A DNA stretch of 47,388 nucleotides, taken from the NCBI GenBank assembly GCA_010093515.1, contig MU001684.1, positions 530,352 to 577,739 of the forward strand, given 5' to 3'. Under the pieces are notes generated by a model, which saw only the letters and a list, made by a program, of their open reading frames with translations, made no database searches and had not been told where the DNA came from. A program made the position numbers and the translations under genes. Positions 31,990 to 44,174 of the stretch are shown here, piece by piece. The first letter of the stretch is position 1; every line of letters starts with the position of its first letter. The DNA is from Lineolata rhizophorae (lineage: Eukaryota > Ascomycota > Dothideomycetes > Lineolatales > Lineolataceae).

Positions 31990-34900
31990 TCATCTCATCA
32001 TCTCGCATTCGCCGTGTCCGTCCGCAAGGAACGTGCCGAACTCCTCCAAGCTCTCCACCTCGGTCAAATGCAGCGCCTCCGGCACGCTCTGCACAAAGTG
32101 ACTCCTGCCCCCGCACATGTCGACGATGCCGCTCGCCAAGAACAGCCTCCAGACGTCGCTCCGCTCGCTCGGGACCCGGCAGAAGAAGACGCGGACGCCG
32201 CGCTCGCGGTACGCGTGCACGATCTCGCTCAGCACCTGCGCGCCGGCGCCGTCCAGGCTCGTCACGCCGTGCACGTCGAAGATGACGTTGCGGTTGTGCT
32301 CGTCGCGGCGCACGCGCGGCAGCGCCGGGTGCGCCGCCTGCGTGCCGTGGTCCTCGAGCCGCCGCAGCCGCGACTTCAGGTCGCCCGTGTTGGCGAAGGT
32401 GAGCGGCTCCGGTATCTTCACGATCAAGCAGCCCTCGACGAACTCGAGCCGGCCCGGGTCGAGCTCGGCGTTCTCGAAGCGGTCCGACGTGCCGGGTACG
32501 CGGCCCAGAATCTGGATGCGCGGGCGGGTAGAGTGCCGGAGTAGGCGCAAAAGGGAGAGCCCGATGCCGGCCGCAATGCCGGTTTTCATGTTGTATAGGA
32601 TGGTGGTGAAGAAGATGATGAGCATGAGAGCGAGTTCGGACCAACCGCGGATGCGTAGGAAGAAGCGGATGTCGTGCGGAGCTTCTTCAATGAGAGAGTA
32701 GGCGACAACGGAGATCATGGCGGAGAGAACGCCTTTCTGTTCTGAGGGTTAGAATGGTAAACGGCATGAAGAGTCCGAGGAGAGTGTGAGGTAAGACGGA
32801 CCGGAAGGTAGTAGAAATAAGGTAGCAGAACGAGCGTGCAGAAAACAGTGATCAGACTGAGAAATATGCTGCTCATCGGCGTTCTCCCCCCGGTACTCGC
32901 ATTCACTTTGCTCCTGCCATATCCACCAAAGGCCGGTATAGCCATGAAAAAACCACCAACAAGATTTGCGACTCCAAGAGCAACAAGCTCCCTGTTGGCA
33001 CTCACGGGCATACTCTTAATCCCGTCATCATCCTTCTTTGACCCGGAAATGCTCTTCGCAGCGACCGAAGATTCGAAGAACCCCAAAAGAGCAATGATGA
33101 TTGAGGTGTTGAACGCGTCGGCCACATACTTTAAGTGCGAGAATTCAAAGGGGAAGTGCACCGAATAAATGTGGCCGCTAGCCCTGACTTCACCGAGAAC
33201 TTCAAGCCCCTTCTCTTCCCAGTGGAATTTCCACGCAAGAATGGCGGATAGGAGAACGACCATAAAACGATCAGGTACATATGCAACGCCAGGGTAATGC
33301 GGTTGAAGACGCTTCTTGAGCTCCCTGAGAAAAAAAATCAGTCGTCAGTAAGCTGCAGTTCCTGGCACGTGAGGGGATGCTTTCTTTCCATACCTGCACA
33401 CCATAATAATACCGAAAGAACCGAAACTCACCGCCGCCGTTAAGCCGTGCGACTTCCCCAGGTTACTGAAAATGAACCCAATCTTTTGCACACTACTCCC
33501 ATGCGCCACCCCGCCGACATGCTCAGCAATTCTCGCTAATCCCAGCTCGGTAATCTTTTGGTCCACGAAAATAACGAAGCCGATGGCACTAATGAAACCG
33601 CGCAGAAAGGGCCTGCTCAACACGTTGTCGAGGAAGCCCAGCCTGCACAGGCCGGCCACGAAGATGATGCCGCCAGCCATGGCCGTCACGATGCCGGCGA
33701 TCTCGGCGCTTTTTCGCCCGTCCTTGTCGGCCACGTGACCTTTCTCGATATTTTCGCGCACCACCTCACCGGTAAGGAGGGACCCGGCGGCCTCGGGGCC
33801 AACTACCATCATCGGACATGTGCCAAGTATAGCGTAAATGACGGGATTGAATACGAAAGAATACAGGCCGTTGATAGGAGGAACGTGGCCAAGGTTCGAG
33901 GCATAGGAGAGGGACATTGGTATGTAAAATGATGCCATAGTGAGCGCGGCAGTCGCATCGCCCCAAAGATATCGGAGCCTATATTGGCGAATCCAATTCA
34001 GACACGGTATGTAGTACTGGAGGTACCTGCGGGGCCACGGTTAGATCATCTTCGCAGCAAATGTTGTGGTTCGCAGAACCAGCCAGAGCTTTCCGCTCCG
34101 ACAAAGCAATTTGAGGGCTTCTCGGATCCCTACGGAAGAATTGCACGTACATAGACCTTCGATTCTTCAACCCGTGCTTCGACGCCAGCCACTTGGTGGT
34201 GCTCACTTTGCCGCCCTGCTGGCCCCCGCCGAGCAAGCCATCGGCCACGGCGTCGCCAAGCAACGCGTGTGCCGGGTCCGGCGTGTGCCCGTACTCGCCC
34301 AGGCCCCCTGGGTACCTCCCGCCGTAACCCGCCCGCGATGCGTCGTCGCCGCCGCCGCTGCCACCGCTGCCGCCGCCGCCGCCGTTGGCGGTGGTCGTGT
34401 CGACGCTGCCGTAGCTGCGGTACGTCTGCGGGCGCGGCGAGAAGGTGCCGTGGGCGCAGTTGTCGGAACCGCACCCGGACGCCTGGTCCCAGTTCTTGTG
34501 GCTCAGCAGGCGCGCGCGCACCGTGGGCCGGTCGAAGTACGTCTCGTCGAAGACGGCGCCAGGCTCGGCGCCGGGCGCGCCGGGCGCCGCGTCGGTCGCC
34601 CCGCTCGCGTCGGCGGAGCGTATCGACGCCGCGTCCGGCGCCGTCGGGTGGATGCCGTCGTCCTCGAGGCGCGGCAGGTCGCGCGCCGCGGCCGGCGACG
34701 ATGGCGCGCGGGTGCCGCTACTCCCGTCGTCCAGCGTCTGCGGCCTTCCGGGCGGTGCTGGTGGCGGCGGCGAGCGCTCCGCCGCCGAGGGCTCGCCGCC
34801 GCCGCTGTCCCGAGGACCCTCGTGTCGACGGCTGTTGCTGCTGCTGCTGCTCGGCATCCTGTGCTCTGGCGACGGCGACGGCAGGTGCGATTCGCGCAGC

Positions 34901-35010
34901 TGGCTCGGGTTCACCGGCGCATGGTCAAGCTGCGACGGCTGTCTGGAGCGGTGGCCGGGCTTGAAATGAGGCGACGGTGGTTGTTTGGGCGGAGGAGGGG
35001 GCGGAGGCAT
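31990..35010 (-). CDS. SulP anion transporter with STAS domain, YPR003C type
   Basis: Four exons: 35010-34151, 34026-33394, 33324-32802 and 32736-31990, 920 aa. Introns of 124, 69 and 65 nt have GT..AG ends; the first has GTACGT and GATCTAAC, and its join restores RRSMYLQYYIP. The start is the ATG at 35010 (MPPPPPPPK); an upstream open stretch to 35091 begins with GTG only. Residues 1-260 are Pro/Ser/Gly-rich and disordered, ending KNRRSMYLQYYIPCLNWI. The SulP core follows, with ASFYIPMSLSYASNLGH and PPINGLYSF, a GPEAAGSLLTGE motif and about ten membrane segments to about 725. The STAS domain lies at about 745-905 and includes FDVHGVTSLDGAGAQVL. It belongs to the sulfate permease superfamily but resembles the uncharacterised yeast YPR003C rather than Sul1/Sul2, so the substrate (sulfate, molybdate or other anion) and membrane are not known. 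Confidence 0.92.
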
Positions 35011-36674
35011 TGCGCAACGGCGCGGTAATGCCCGTCGCAGGCCGGTGACGGTCTGGCTGGCTCGACGAGCCCGATCGCGTCCGCTAGGCACCGATCTCGA
35101 GAGTGGCGCTGCCGGTTGTTGCTTTTTGTTGGCGCTTGCGACGCCGCCGCCTATGTCATCGGCCGGAGACGCGGGGAGAAAGCGTGCCTGGCGCTGCCGG
35201 CTTGGCCGCGCTGCTGATAAGGACCCGAGCTCGGCGGGATAGCAGCAACGAGATGGGACGAGAACTTCGGACTTCCGGGTGGAGAGACGACAGGACTGTA
35301 AGGATAGGCGCGGCGGTAGGAATTGAGGTCTAAGACAAGGGCGCTAGGCAATAATAAGCTGGCCGAAGGCGACTATGGCCATGTGGGCGATCAGGGAGAG
35401 CGTGCGCAAAACTTGGGGCTCACGAGGCGTTGGTCAGCCCCGTCACTGGCGAGGGGCGGCGGGGGCGTGGCGCATCGACCGGCGGGGCCCGTGGACGCGT
35501 GCGCCGGGCGAGCCCAATGCGCTCCGTCCCATTGGCTGGCCGCCTCCCTCACCTCGACGCTTTCCGCCATCGTCAGCCCGGGACGTGCTGTGATGACCGG
35601 GCGAGCGGTCTGGCTGACCGACCGCGGCGCGAGAACCGGCGCAGGCCTTCGTTTTTACTTTTCTCGGTTCCGCGGTTGGTGCTTCGAGCGGCGTCCAGAG
35701 CCACCCCGCCATCAGTACGCTCGGTGACTTATTTCCATCCGACTGGACACACCTGAAGCACCATAACAGTTGCCCGCTCAAGGAAGCCCTGGAAATTTGC
35801 AACGCAAATGCCCCGTGGAAATACCGCGACAACCGCAGACATCATGACCTCTTAACCATTCACTTGACTTCTCGCTTTCGGGCCAGGAAAGAACCACGGT
35901 TATGGACACAAAACAACGGCATTATTCATACTTGGTAGGATAGCGGCCATCTGGAGAAAGGCTGTAATGTCTCCGTTGACTATTGACGGCTTTGTTTGGG
36001 GCTTCGGCAAGTCCTTCTTATGGTACCTCTTTAGTCTACAGTACTGGGCCAAGCATACACCAGTTGCCGCTCGTCCTGGTCTTGGCATCCCAGCCGGCTC
36101 AGGCAACGAGCATTGGCAACTTACTGCTGCACCGCTATTTGGCCTAAAATCTAAAGGTAGCGTAAAAATATCTGTCGTCCGTGTCGAATAGGGCGTTAAC
36201 GTGGACGCCTTTCGTTATCCTGCTAAGTCCAAACCAAAGTTGGATCCTTCTGGTGTATGCCCAAAACTTGCCAAAAACCGCCGACGTTCAAAGTTTCGCT
36301 TGCACTTTCTTGGCTTTCCTTTTTCAGCCGCAGTTCACCCTCATCCTGGCCTCGGCGTCAGAATCCGCGGGCGAGGACAGGTAGCGAGATTTTAAAAGCA
36401 CGGTGAAGGTCTCTATTTGATTGATTTCTATTAATTGTATATTGCTTTATAGAGAGCCAGGTATAGTGCAAGATAAAAATTCATCAAATATTCAAAAGGT
36501 ACAAATTATTAGCAGTTCGAAGCCTGTTCGTCTGGGCGTAGTTCTGGGATAGACTAAACATTTTCTGCGCTCGTCGGTGAAGTTTGACATTAATGAGTAG
36601 CACGCAGGTGTCCAGGCAAGAAACAGTCCCTTTGCGCGCCGAGACTCATACTGGTCATTGGACTCCAGAAACCC
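35011..36674. other. Intergenic, transporter promoter and methyltransferase 3' flank
   Basis: 35011-35800 is GC-rich with shadow frames on both strands and is probably the promoter and leader of the SulP gene. 35800-36660 has ordinary to AT-rich composition, with no frame above 75 codons and no recognisable RNA gene. Confidence 0.4.
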
Positions 36675-37721
36675 TCAACGAGCCTTCTTGTCTTCTAAAA
36701 TAAAAGAACTCTGATCTCTCGTACCCGGATCCTCCCCTGGTTTTCTTGCCGTAACAACTATATACCCCCAATGCTTCCTCCCTCGATAGCCCTCTACTCC
36801 AGCAACCGTGTTGACGAACCACTTCTCCAACCCAAACATCCTCACGAGCAGATACGGCACATAAGCCAGGATGAAGAACAATCGCAACATCGGCTCCACG
36901 TTCGCCGACAGATCCCTCACAACTACATCCTCGAACCCAACCTCCTCCACCAACCGCGGCAGCACCCCCCGATCAAACATCGCGTAACCCGGCATGGCCG
37001 CATACCTATTGATCACTTCCATCCTCTCCCGAAAATACCTCTCCTCCTCGCTCTCTCCCTCCTCCCCCACCTTCCCCTCCCCACACCAATCATGATCATA
37101 CTCATACAACGCCAACCTACCCCCAGGCCTCAGCACCCTAAACAGCTCCGCCAGCGCCCTCTTCGGCTCGCCCGCATGCACCAGCGTCTCCATCGTATAC
37201 GCGCCGTCCACAGACGCACACTCAACCCCCGCGGCGCTCAAATCGTGATAGTCCCCGACCCTAACCACCACGGACCCTCCGCGCCGCCCTCCGCGCCGCC
37301 CTCCATCCATTCCCACGCCCCCGCCCCCGCCCCCGCCCCCGCCCCCCAACCCCTCCCGCCTCACCGCCCTCCGCGCCTCCTCCACGTGCGCCGCCACGGC
37401 GTCCACGCCCAGCACGCGCAGCCCGTGCCTGCCCGCCAGCCGCAGCGCCACGCGGCCGGCGCCGCAGCCGGCGTCGAGCACGGCGGCGCCCGGCGCCAGC
37501 GCGCCCAGCGACGAGGCCAGGTGGTCCTCCATGGCCCGCAGCGCGCCGCCGAGCGGGAACGGCCAGCGCGTTCCCCCGGCGTACAGCCCGAAGTGGCGCG
37601 TGTGCGAGAGGAGGAGCGCGTAGCCGAGGCGGGATTCGAGCGTGTGGTAGTAGCGTTGGAGGGGGTGGTTGGTGGTGCTGGGGGCGGGGGTGGAGGCCGA
37701 GGTCGTGTCGCTGGTGGGCAT
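36675..37721 (-). CDS. SAM-dependent methyltransferase, sterol-MT-like
   Basis: Single exon, 348 aa. An N-terminal segment LQRYYHTLESRLGYALLL with HFGLYAGG at about 21-50 precedes a class I methyltransferase domain: motif I VLDAGCGAG (81-89), GVDAV (105-109), an acidic GDYHDL (156-161), TMETLVHAGEP and LRPGGRLALYEYD. The overall pattern (HFGLY before motif I, MET and LVHAGEP after it, a partly hydrophobic C-terminal region LFFILAYVPYLLVRMFGLEKW) resembles Erg6-type sterol C-24 and small-molecule methyltransferases of fungi. The substrate cannot be read. An insertion of about 25 Gly/Arg-rich residues (124-149) separates two core strands and is coded by a CCCCCG repeat. A CACGTG lies at 37912-37917, about 190 bp upstream. 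It stands alone, with no biosynthetic partners beside it. Confidence 0.85.
   Translation of the reverse strand: MPTSDTTSASTPAPSTTNHPLQRYYHTLESRLGYALLLSHTRHFGLYAGGTRWPFPLGGALRAMEDHLASSLGALAPGAAVLDAGCGAGRVALRLAGRHGLRVLGVDAVAAHVEEARRAVRREGLGGGGGGGGGGVGMDGGRRGGRRGGSVVVRVGDYHDLSAAGVECASVDGAYTMETLVHAGEPKRALAELFRVLRPGGRLALYEYDHDWCGEGKVGEEGESEEERYFRERMEVINRYAAMPGYAMFDRGVLPRLVEEVGFEDVVVRDLSANVEPMLRLFFILAYVPYLLVRMFGLEKWFVNTVAGVEGYRGRKHWGYIVVTARKPGEDPGTRDQSSFILEDKKAR
37316..37347. repeat. CCCCCG hexanucleotide repeat
   Basis: About five copies of CCCCCG on the plus strand, coding a Gly run on the minus strand within the methyltransferase. Six-base steps keep the frame. Confidence 0.85.
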
Positions 37722-39394
37722 GGTGAAGGCTGGGGGGACGGCAATTGAGGGCTTATGTGGCTGGTATGCGTTTCGGTGAAATGGGCTGGTATCGAATAAG
37801 TATATTCAGTTTGCACATAAAAGAGCGATGCTGTCCGGGGTGATTTCGTGCGGTTTAGGTGGAGAGTATGTACACGGAGTGGTCGAGACGGAAGGGGCGG
37901 AAGGATCATGGCACGTGACAAAACGCCCCTCCCCCAAACACTCTTGTAATGTGCCAAAAGTAGAGAATTGGCAGCCAACAAAAGAGATCTTACTGAGAAT
38001 TGGGTATATGTAGGACTTCTAAGGGTATGAAATAATTGGTATTAATGCAGAAGTCAAAAGAGGAGAGAATCTTGACTTGTGCTACTGATTGGATTTCGTA
38101 TTGCCCAAGGAAGCTAATACCTTCATTGCATCAACATCTGATCAATTGTAATGCCGATCCCATACACCCATGACTGATTTAGCCACTTAAAGCCTTCAGC
38201 ATGCTATCGAATAGCGGCTCATATCTATTAGAATCAGCAAGGCGGAATGAATTTTCCAATGGCAAATAGAATATGACGCAGACTCTCCTGCAACGATATC
38301 CTAGCCAAACGAACAGAATAGGGCCACCTTTTATCCAATTATCCTTCTTTTCTCTATAGGACATCTGCAAACACATCTAGCTTCCATGTCGGCACGCTTA
38401 ATCATGGCAAATGTGCGGTCACCCCTAGGCTTGTTGTAGCTAAAGAAATGGCAAACTATGCTTGGAGACACATAAGGGTTAAAGAAAGTAAAATCTGGAA
38501 ATGGCAAATCTCACTGTTCATGCTTTTATCGTGAAAGTGAGTTTATCAGCTCATGTTGGCCAACCCATGCGGTAGGCTGACAAGACAGGTAGCATGTCCA
38601 GAGCGCATAATTTCTGCAGCCCGGCAAAGCAAACATTCAGCAACGGCCAATCTGGACCTGTTTGGTGCTTCCTGTGTAAGGATCCTGTCCATGGAAGGAT
38701 CCGACTTGTTAGGTGCTGGTACAAAGCACATGCCATGGCCGCATCAGGACGCCGTCGCTCTTTCGGGCTGCGGCTTCATTGTCTGCCTCATATGGCGTAA
38801 CGTTATCTGGCACGAGGGTAAGCAGCAAATGCCCCATTTCCGGCTGCATTGTCTTTGTCGGCGCGGATGTTGTCGGGAACCGCAGCCGTGATCGAGGCGC
38901 AAGCGTCGAGACCGCTGCGAGGCCACGAGGACAGGCAGGTGATTGGCTAGTGGCGACGTGGAGTGACGATGGCGGGGCAGGCGGCGCCGGCCCCGGTGCA
39001 GCAGGGGCCTCGTGCGCCGAGCGTCGACCTCGTCGACCTCTCTTTCTCCCGCCCTCCGTCTTCCTCCGCCACTCACCTCGCTCGACCACCCTAGTATTAA
39101 CGCTTGCTGCTACACACGTCTGGCCAAACGCTCCATCTACCACCAGCCTGGCCGCACAGGCAGGCTACTCCCCCGTACCCACACATCACCGCCCTCACTC
39201 GCCACTCACACCACCTGTGCCTCCGACTACTAAAGCTTCCTCTTCCCCTTCTTTCTTTCTTGGCTCCTGCATTTGTCCTCAGGCTGCTTAACCACCTACC
39301 TGTCTCGGCACCTTAGCCATCCATACGCAACCGGACACAAGCACAACCTCCAACTACCACGGAGCACACCACGAACCCGGGCGCAATCCCCGCG
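37722..39394. other. Intergenic between divergent genes
   Basis: Separates the methyltransferase (minus) from the coiled-coil gene (plus). 37980-38560 is AT-rich without a gene. 38880-39390 is GC- and pyrimidine-rich, probably the promoter and long C/T-rich leader of the gene starting at 39395. Confidence 0.45.
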
Positions 39395-41043
39395 ATGCCC
39401 CCACCTGACCTCAACTCCCTCCCACCCAGTCCCTCGCCCACAGGCGCTGCCTCCCCGTCCCACTCCCGCACCCCAACCTCCGCCATGGGCCCTGGCGGCG
39501 GACCTCGCTCCGGCAGCCAGGACCGCCGCAATAGCAACGGCAACGCCAGCGCCGGCGGCGGTGCTGGTAGTGCCTCCGGCTCTCCCTCCTCACCTTCGTC
39601 GCACTCGGCTTCGCTCTCCCACTCACTTGCCGCTGCCGCCGCCCTCAATGCCGGCATCCAGCATGACATGGCGCTAGGGTCGCGGCGCTCGTCGGTAGCG
39701 TCGGCGTCCGGTGCGGGTGTATTCGCCGGTAACGGAGCCGCCGGCTCCGGAGCCGCCGCCGCCGGTACCGGCGGTGGTGGTAATGGCAACAGCGGCAGCA
39801 TGGCGCAGGCGGCATCACGCAATCGTGGCATCGAGCGCCGCCGCTCCTCGGTGCGGATTAACTTGACACACAACGACCCTACGATCCCCTCGCCTGGCGA
39901 AATGGCTATGAGTCCGGGAGCCATGAGCCGGCACGGCAGCATGAGCTTCAACAACGGCGGCGGCGGCATGGGCGGAGGACACGCCGGCGGCCCGCACGGC
40001 CGCACGCCGTCTCTCGGCGAGCTCCACCAGGAGCTCGAGAACGAGCAGGAGTTCCAGGTCAACCGCCTCCTCAACATGATCCGCCAGCAGCAGGCTCAAA
40101 TTACGAACCTGACAGCAGCCGCCGCGCCCAACAACGCCGGCAGCAGCGGGCCCGCCAGCGCCACGGCTGCTGGCCATGCAGCTTCTGCTATCGCCATCGA
40201 TGACTCCACGACCCCGACGTCAGAGCGCAGCATGTCTCTCCCGCATCACCCCGCAGGACACCCGCAGCAAGGGCCGTTGCACGCGGCTCCTAGGGCGAGG
40301 TCGCCTGCCGTTGTGCCGCAGCAGCAACAGGGCCAATTTCCCCCGCAGCCCGCTAGTAGGACGTCCTCGTACGGACCCGGTGCTCGGTCGCGAGGCAGCA
40401 GCCGCGTCGGGTCGCCGGCGCTGCGGCCGGGATCGGCAAGCAGTGGAACTGCGGTCGCGATGGCTGGAGCCGGCGCACCGGCCCCGGGAGTAGGTGTTGG
40501 GGAGGCCGGGAGCGAATGGTTGCTGGGCGGCAGCCAGGGAGCCGGCAGAGAGAGGGACGAGAGCGCCTTCTACCAGGCCGAGACGCAGATGCTCACGCGG
40601 GAGAACCAGATGCTGAAGTTGAGAATCAGGGAGCTCGGTGAGTCGTTTGCCTCCCATGCCGATCACGTCCCCCTTCTGTATCCACCTACCGTGCCGTGAT
40701 CCTCTTCTCCTTTCTCCTCGTTCGAGCCGCAATGTCCTAACGTGTACGGGCGTGCAACCCACGTCCTCGCGTGCAAGCAGAGCGCCAACTCGCCGAGGCA
40801 ACAAACCCCACGTCGCCAATCACCCATACGCCCACCACCCACTCCAACCTCGCCACGGCCCCGCCCTTCAACTCGCCCTCGGCGTCGAGGGACAACCTCA
40901 CGGCCACGCCGGAGCTGGCAGACGCGGTGGCGGCCGAGGCCGCGGGCGCGGCGTCCGCGGGGCCGACTTCTGCGGCGGCTGCGGTGGCGACTAAGGAGGA
41001 TGATGGGGCTGGAGAGGCGGTGAGGGCGGCCGGGGCGCCTTGA
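39395..41043 (+). CDS. Fungal coiled-coil protein, unknown function
   Basis: Two exons, 39395-40637 and 40781-41043, 501 aa. The 143-nt intron starts GTGAGT, has GTCCTAAC and ends GCAAGCAG; the join continues a coiled coil without a break (RIRELERQLAEA). Two helical blocks stand out of an otherwise Ser/Gly/Ala/Pro-rich sequence: RTPSLGELHQELENEQEF with QVNRLLNMIRQQQAQI at about 203-236, and YQAETQMLTRENQMLKLRI at about 392-420. The spacing of Leu in the second block is zipper-like, but there is no basic DNA-binding region before it, so it should not be called bZIP. Several RRxS-type sites (SRRSS, ERRRSS) could be phosphorylated. I recall uncharacterised proteins of similar pattern in other filamentous ascomycetes. 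Function unknown. Confidence 0.75.
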
Positions 41044-42541
41044 AGGAGTGGATTGGGAGAGTAGAGAGGAAGTTGGCTGTGCGGATGGAGAGGGCCGGGA
41101 ATGTAATGGTGGAGCGAGGAGAGACAGATGGAGGGGGAGAGGGGAAGCTCAGAAGCTCGAATGCGCGGCGGTTTGCGGCGGGGCTTAGCGTACCTTTGCT
41201 TGGCTTTTTCTCTGTCCGTGTTTTCCGCGCGCCGTAGTGCGCTTGGCTGATCGGCAGCGGCGGTGTGCGGACGGACCGACGGAGAGGTCCGCCGTTTGAG
41301 GATGTGGGGTGGTGTTGGCGTGGATTTGGTAATACGTGCGGCGTACGGGACGGACGTTGCTGCCCACGCGCGGGATCCTGAGACGCCACGGGTGCTATGA
41401 GTGGTGAGGACATGCGTGGGTATTGGCACCGAGACGGAGAGTGACATTTTTCCCTTCTTCCCACCTTTTTCTTTTTCCGTATTACCCTTTAGCTCTATGG
41501 TCATCATTCATCACCCGGGGTATGGAGTTTTGCGCAGAAACCTGGGAAAAATACAAATTTGCGGCCCCTTTACCTTTCATTCACGGGTATTTATCATTTG
41601 GGCGGGCTGCCTCTGGGCGCAGTCTGGTCTCGGAGAAAATTAGGGCATGGGTTCACTTTATCGGTGCTTTGTTTGGCGCGAGTGTTGCTATTCATTTGAC
41701 TCAGGTGGTGAGGGGGCGGGGTGGTTGCTCTAGGTAGTGCAGTGGGTAGTAGTGGCAGGACAGAGGACCTAGTAGCGATGGTACTAGTTGACAACTTTCG
41801 AAAAGCAATACATTCTACATTCTTGACCTATCGTCGTGTACGGAGTTCAAAGCAGTTAATGAAGTGGTGATCTAGAGAACAATAAACGGTCCGTGTTTGA
41901 CTTGGCTCGACATCTAAGGCCAAGCACTGGAGTCGAATCTAAAGTTACACCAGAACTCCTGCCCACCTGAGGACCACACGGAGTATGTAGGTGCCTACCT
42001 ATGCCCTCTCATCCTAACACATGAGTACTACTACCTGGCAGTGTGAACGAAAATAAAACAAAGGGGCTGCAGCAAGATGCTTCCTTGCCTATGTGTTCTT
42101 GGAGCACGAAAAAGATGTAGAGGGAAAAAAGCACGAAATGAAAAGAAAAGAAAGAGATTGAAATGAAAAGGCGCCGAACAATAGGCTCTGATTTCATGGA
42201 TATAAGGGGGCCTGCTCCACAGCATAGAGTAAGGAAATTTGCATCCTGCTGTGCCCTAACTCACTCAGCCCGGACACCGGCGCGATTGGAATACTGGGCT
42301 CCCGTCCCGATCCTCTCGTAAAACGAACAAACCACCACCGACCGCCCCAGCACAAACCCAACATCCACGTACGCATGCTTCCCCTAAATCAGGGAAAAGA
42401 GAATCAATGAAAGTGACTCCGCAAAAACCCCAACCTGTTATTTTCTTTCGCCGCCCTTAACTTCCCCCACCACAATGCTCACCCCTCCACCCAGTAGCTG
42501 CGCCTTTATCTCCCCGTACGTCCGTCCAGCCACAACTGTCT
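41044..42541. other. Intergenic between convergent genes
   Basis: 3' flanks of the coiled-coil gene and SEC62. Open frames at 41040-41507 lie opposite one another and have no domain. Purine-rich stretch with GAAAAG words at 42107-42170. No RNA gene or repeat recognised. Confidence 0.4.
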
Positions 42542-44174
42542 TCACTCCTCTTCCACTTCTTCCACGCTGGCGTGTAATTTTCGCTGGGTGGCCCCGCCAG
42601 GCGAGGGCGCGGCGGCGGCGCTCGTCGCCTTTGCCGCATCGCTGTTGGCAGCAGCGGCAGCGGCGGGCGCTGGCGAGGCCGAGTCGGCGGCCTTGCCATT
42701 GGTGGAAGCGGAAGAACCGGCTGTGGCGACGGCTTCGGCTTTCTTGGCCTTCTTGGACTTCTTTTTGGCCTTCTGGGGGTTGAACTGCGTAGGTAGAGGA
42801 ACGTGTCAATGGCGATGACAGGTGCGGTTCAGGGAGGCGTTTTTGGGAGGAAAAGGGGGAAGGGGGGCAAAGGGTCCTTGGAGATAAGGGGATGGGATGA
42901 ACGGAGTAAGGAGACAATATACGAATATACGTACATCCTGGCCGTGCCAGCCCCAGAGCGGCTTGAACGAGTCAAAGAAGCCCACGTCCTCGAACAGATT
43001 CGGATACAGCCACAGGCCCGGGGGCACGACGAAGAAGGTGACGACGAAGAGGAGGAGCCTGACGAGCGCCATGGCGAAGAAGCACCCGATGAGACCCAGC
43101 ACCCCCACGCTTAGGTACCACACGCCCTGGCGCATCTTAAGCGGCCAGAGCGGGAAGAGCACGACGGCGAAAACGAGCGCCAGCGCCAGCGCCGCATACG
43201 CCTTGGTCCGCCACTGGCTGCCCTCGTACAGCCAGATGTAGTGGTCGCCGTCCTTGGTCTCCTGCTGCTGTTCGATCTTGACGGTCCAGAGGCCCTTGAC
43301 TCGCTTCTGCTTCGAGGGGCCGTGCGCGTGGCCGGCGTGCGGGTCGATCTTAGAGACGCGCAGCGCGAGCAGGGATAGGGGGAGCAGCTTGAAGGCGTTT
43401 TCTGCCGTCGGTCGGTCCTTAACCTCGGGGAGGAGAGGGTTCTTGGTGCGAGCTTTTTCGTATGCGGGCGATTGGAGTGCGCGGATGGCGCGCTTGACTG
43501 TTGGGGGGCGGGACCTGTTAGCAAATTGCCATATGCATTCTCCCGCCAAAAGAAATAGAGCAAACACTCGCGTGTGCGCTCCTCCTCTTCCCCGACCTCC
43601 TTTTTCTTTTCTGAAAGCTTTTCACCGCATTTCCCATGTTCGAAGAAGAAACGACTCCACTTCAACACCTCCTTCCCAAACGTGAGACGGATAACTCCAT
43701 ACCTTTAAACATGTCCTTCCTCTTCTCCTGAAAAATGCACGTCCGCGGTTTCAAATCCTGGCCCTTCAGAAAGTTCGCCACGGCCAGCGCCTCCGGCTTC
43801 GGCGGGCCCGGCTGCACCGGCCGCGCCCCCGGGGGCGGCATGCCCGGCCTCCCCCCCTGCTGCTGTCCCGGCTGTCCCTGCGGCATCATCATCTGCTGCG
43901 GCGGCGGGCCACCAGGTCCGCCTCCCCCGCCCGCGCCTCCTTGCCCTTGGGACCCGCCTCGTTGCTGCTGCTGCTGGAAAGCCGCCCGTTGCGCGAGCGC
44001 CTGCTGACGCAGCTTCTGCACGTACTCTTGCACCGACACGCCTTCGCGCGCGGCCGCGGCCGCGAGTTGCTGCTGCATGGCTTGGATCTGCTGCGGAGTG
44101 GGCTGCTGCTGCTGGCCGGGGGCGCCGGGTTGCGGCATGGGCATGGGCCCGCCGGAGGGCATCGCGTTGGCCAT
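42542..44174 (-). CDS. SEC62: ER protein translocation subunit Sec62
   Basis: Three exons: 44174-43703, 43497-42935 and 42784-42542, 425 aa. Intron 1 is 205 nt (TTGCTAACAGG branch region, ends CCAACAG); intron 2 is 150 nt, starts GTACGT and ends ACGCAG. The joins read KDMFKVKRAIRALQ and WGWHGQDFNPQKAKKK. The N-terminal third is Gln/Gly/Pro-rich. The conserved Sec62 part starts at about residue 124 (PEALAVANFLKG) and contains RVKGLWTVKIEQQQ and HYIWLYEGSQW. Two membrane segments follow at about 258-277 and 284-315, then PPGLWLYPNLFEDVGFFDSFKPLWGW. The C-terminus is Lys- then Ala-rich and ends acidic (VEEVEEE). Sec62 works with Sec63 and the Sec61 channel in post-translational import into the ER. 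It shares a 647-bp promoter with the divergent RPL12. Confidence 0.95.

Noticed and set aside
40571-40660. bZIP transcription factor reading of the coiled-coil protein
   Set aside because: The Leu heptads are present but no basic region with the NxxAxxxxR pattern precedes them.
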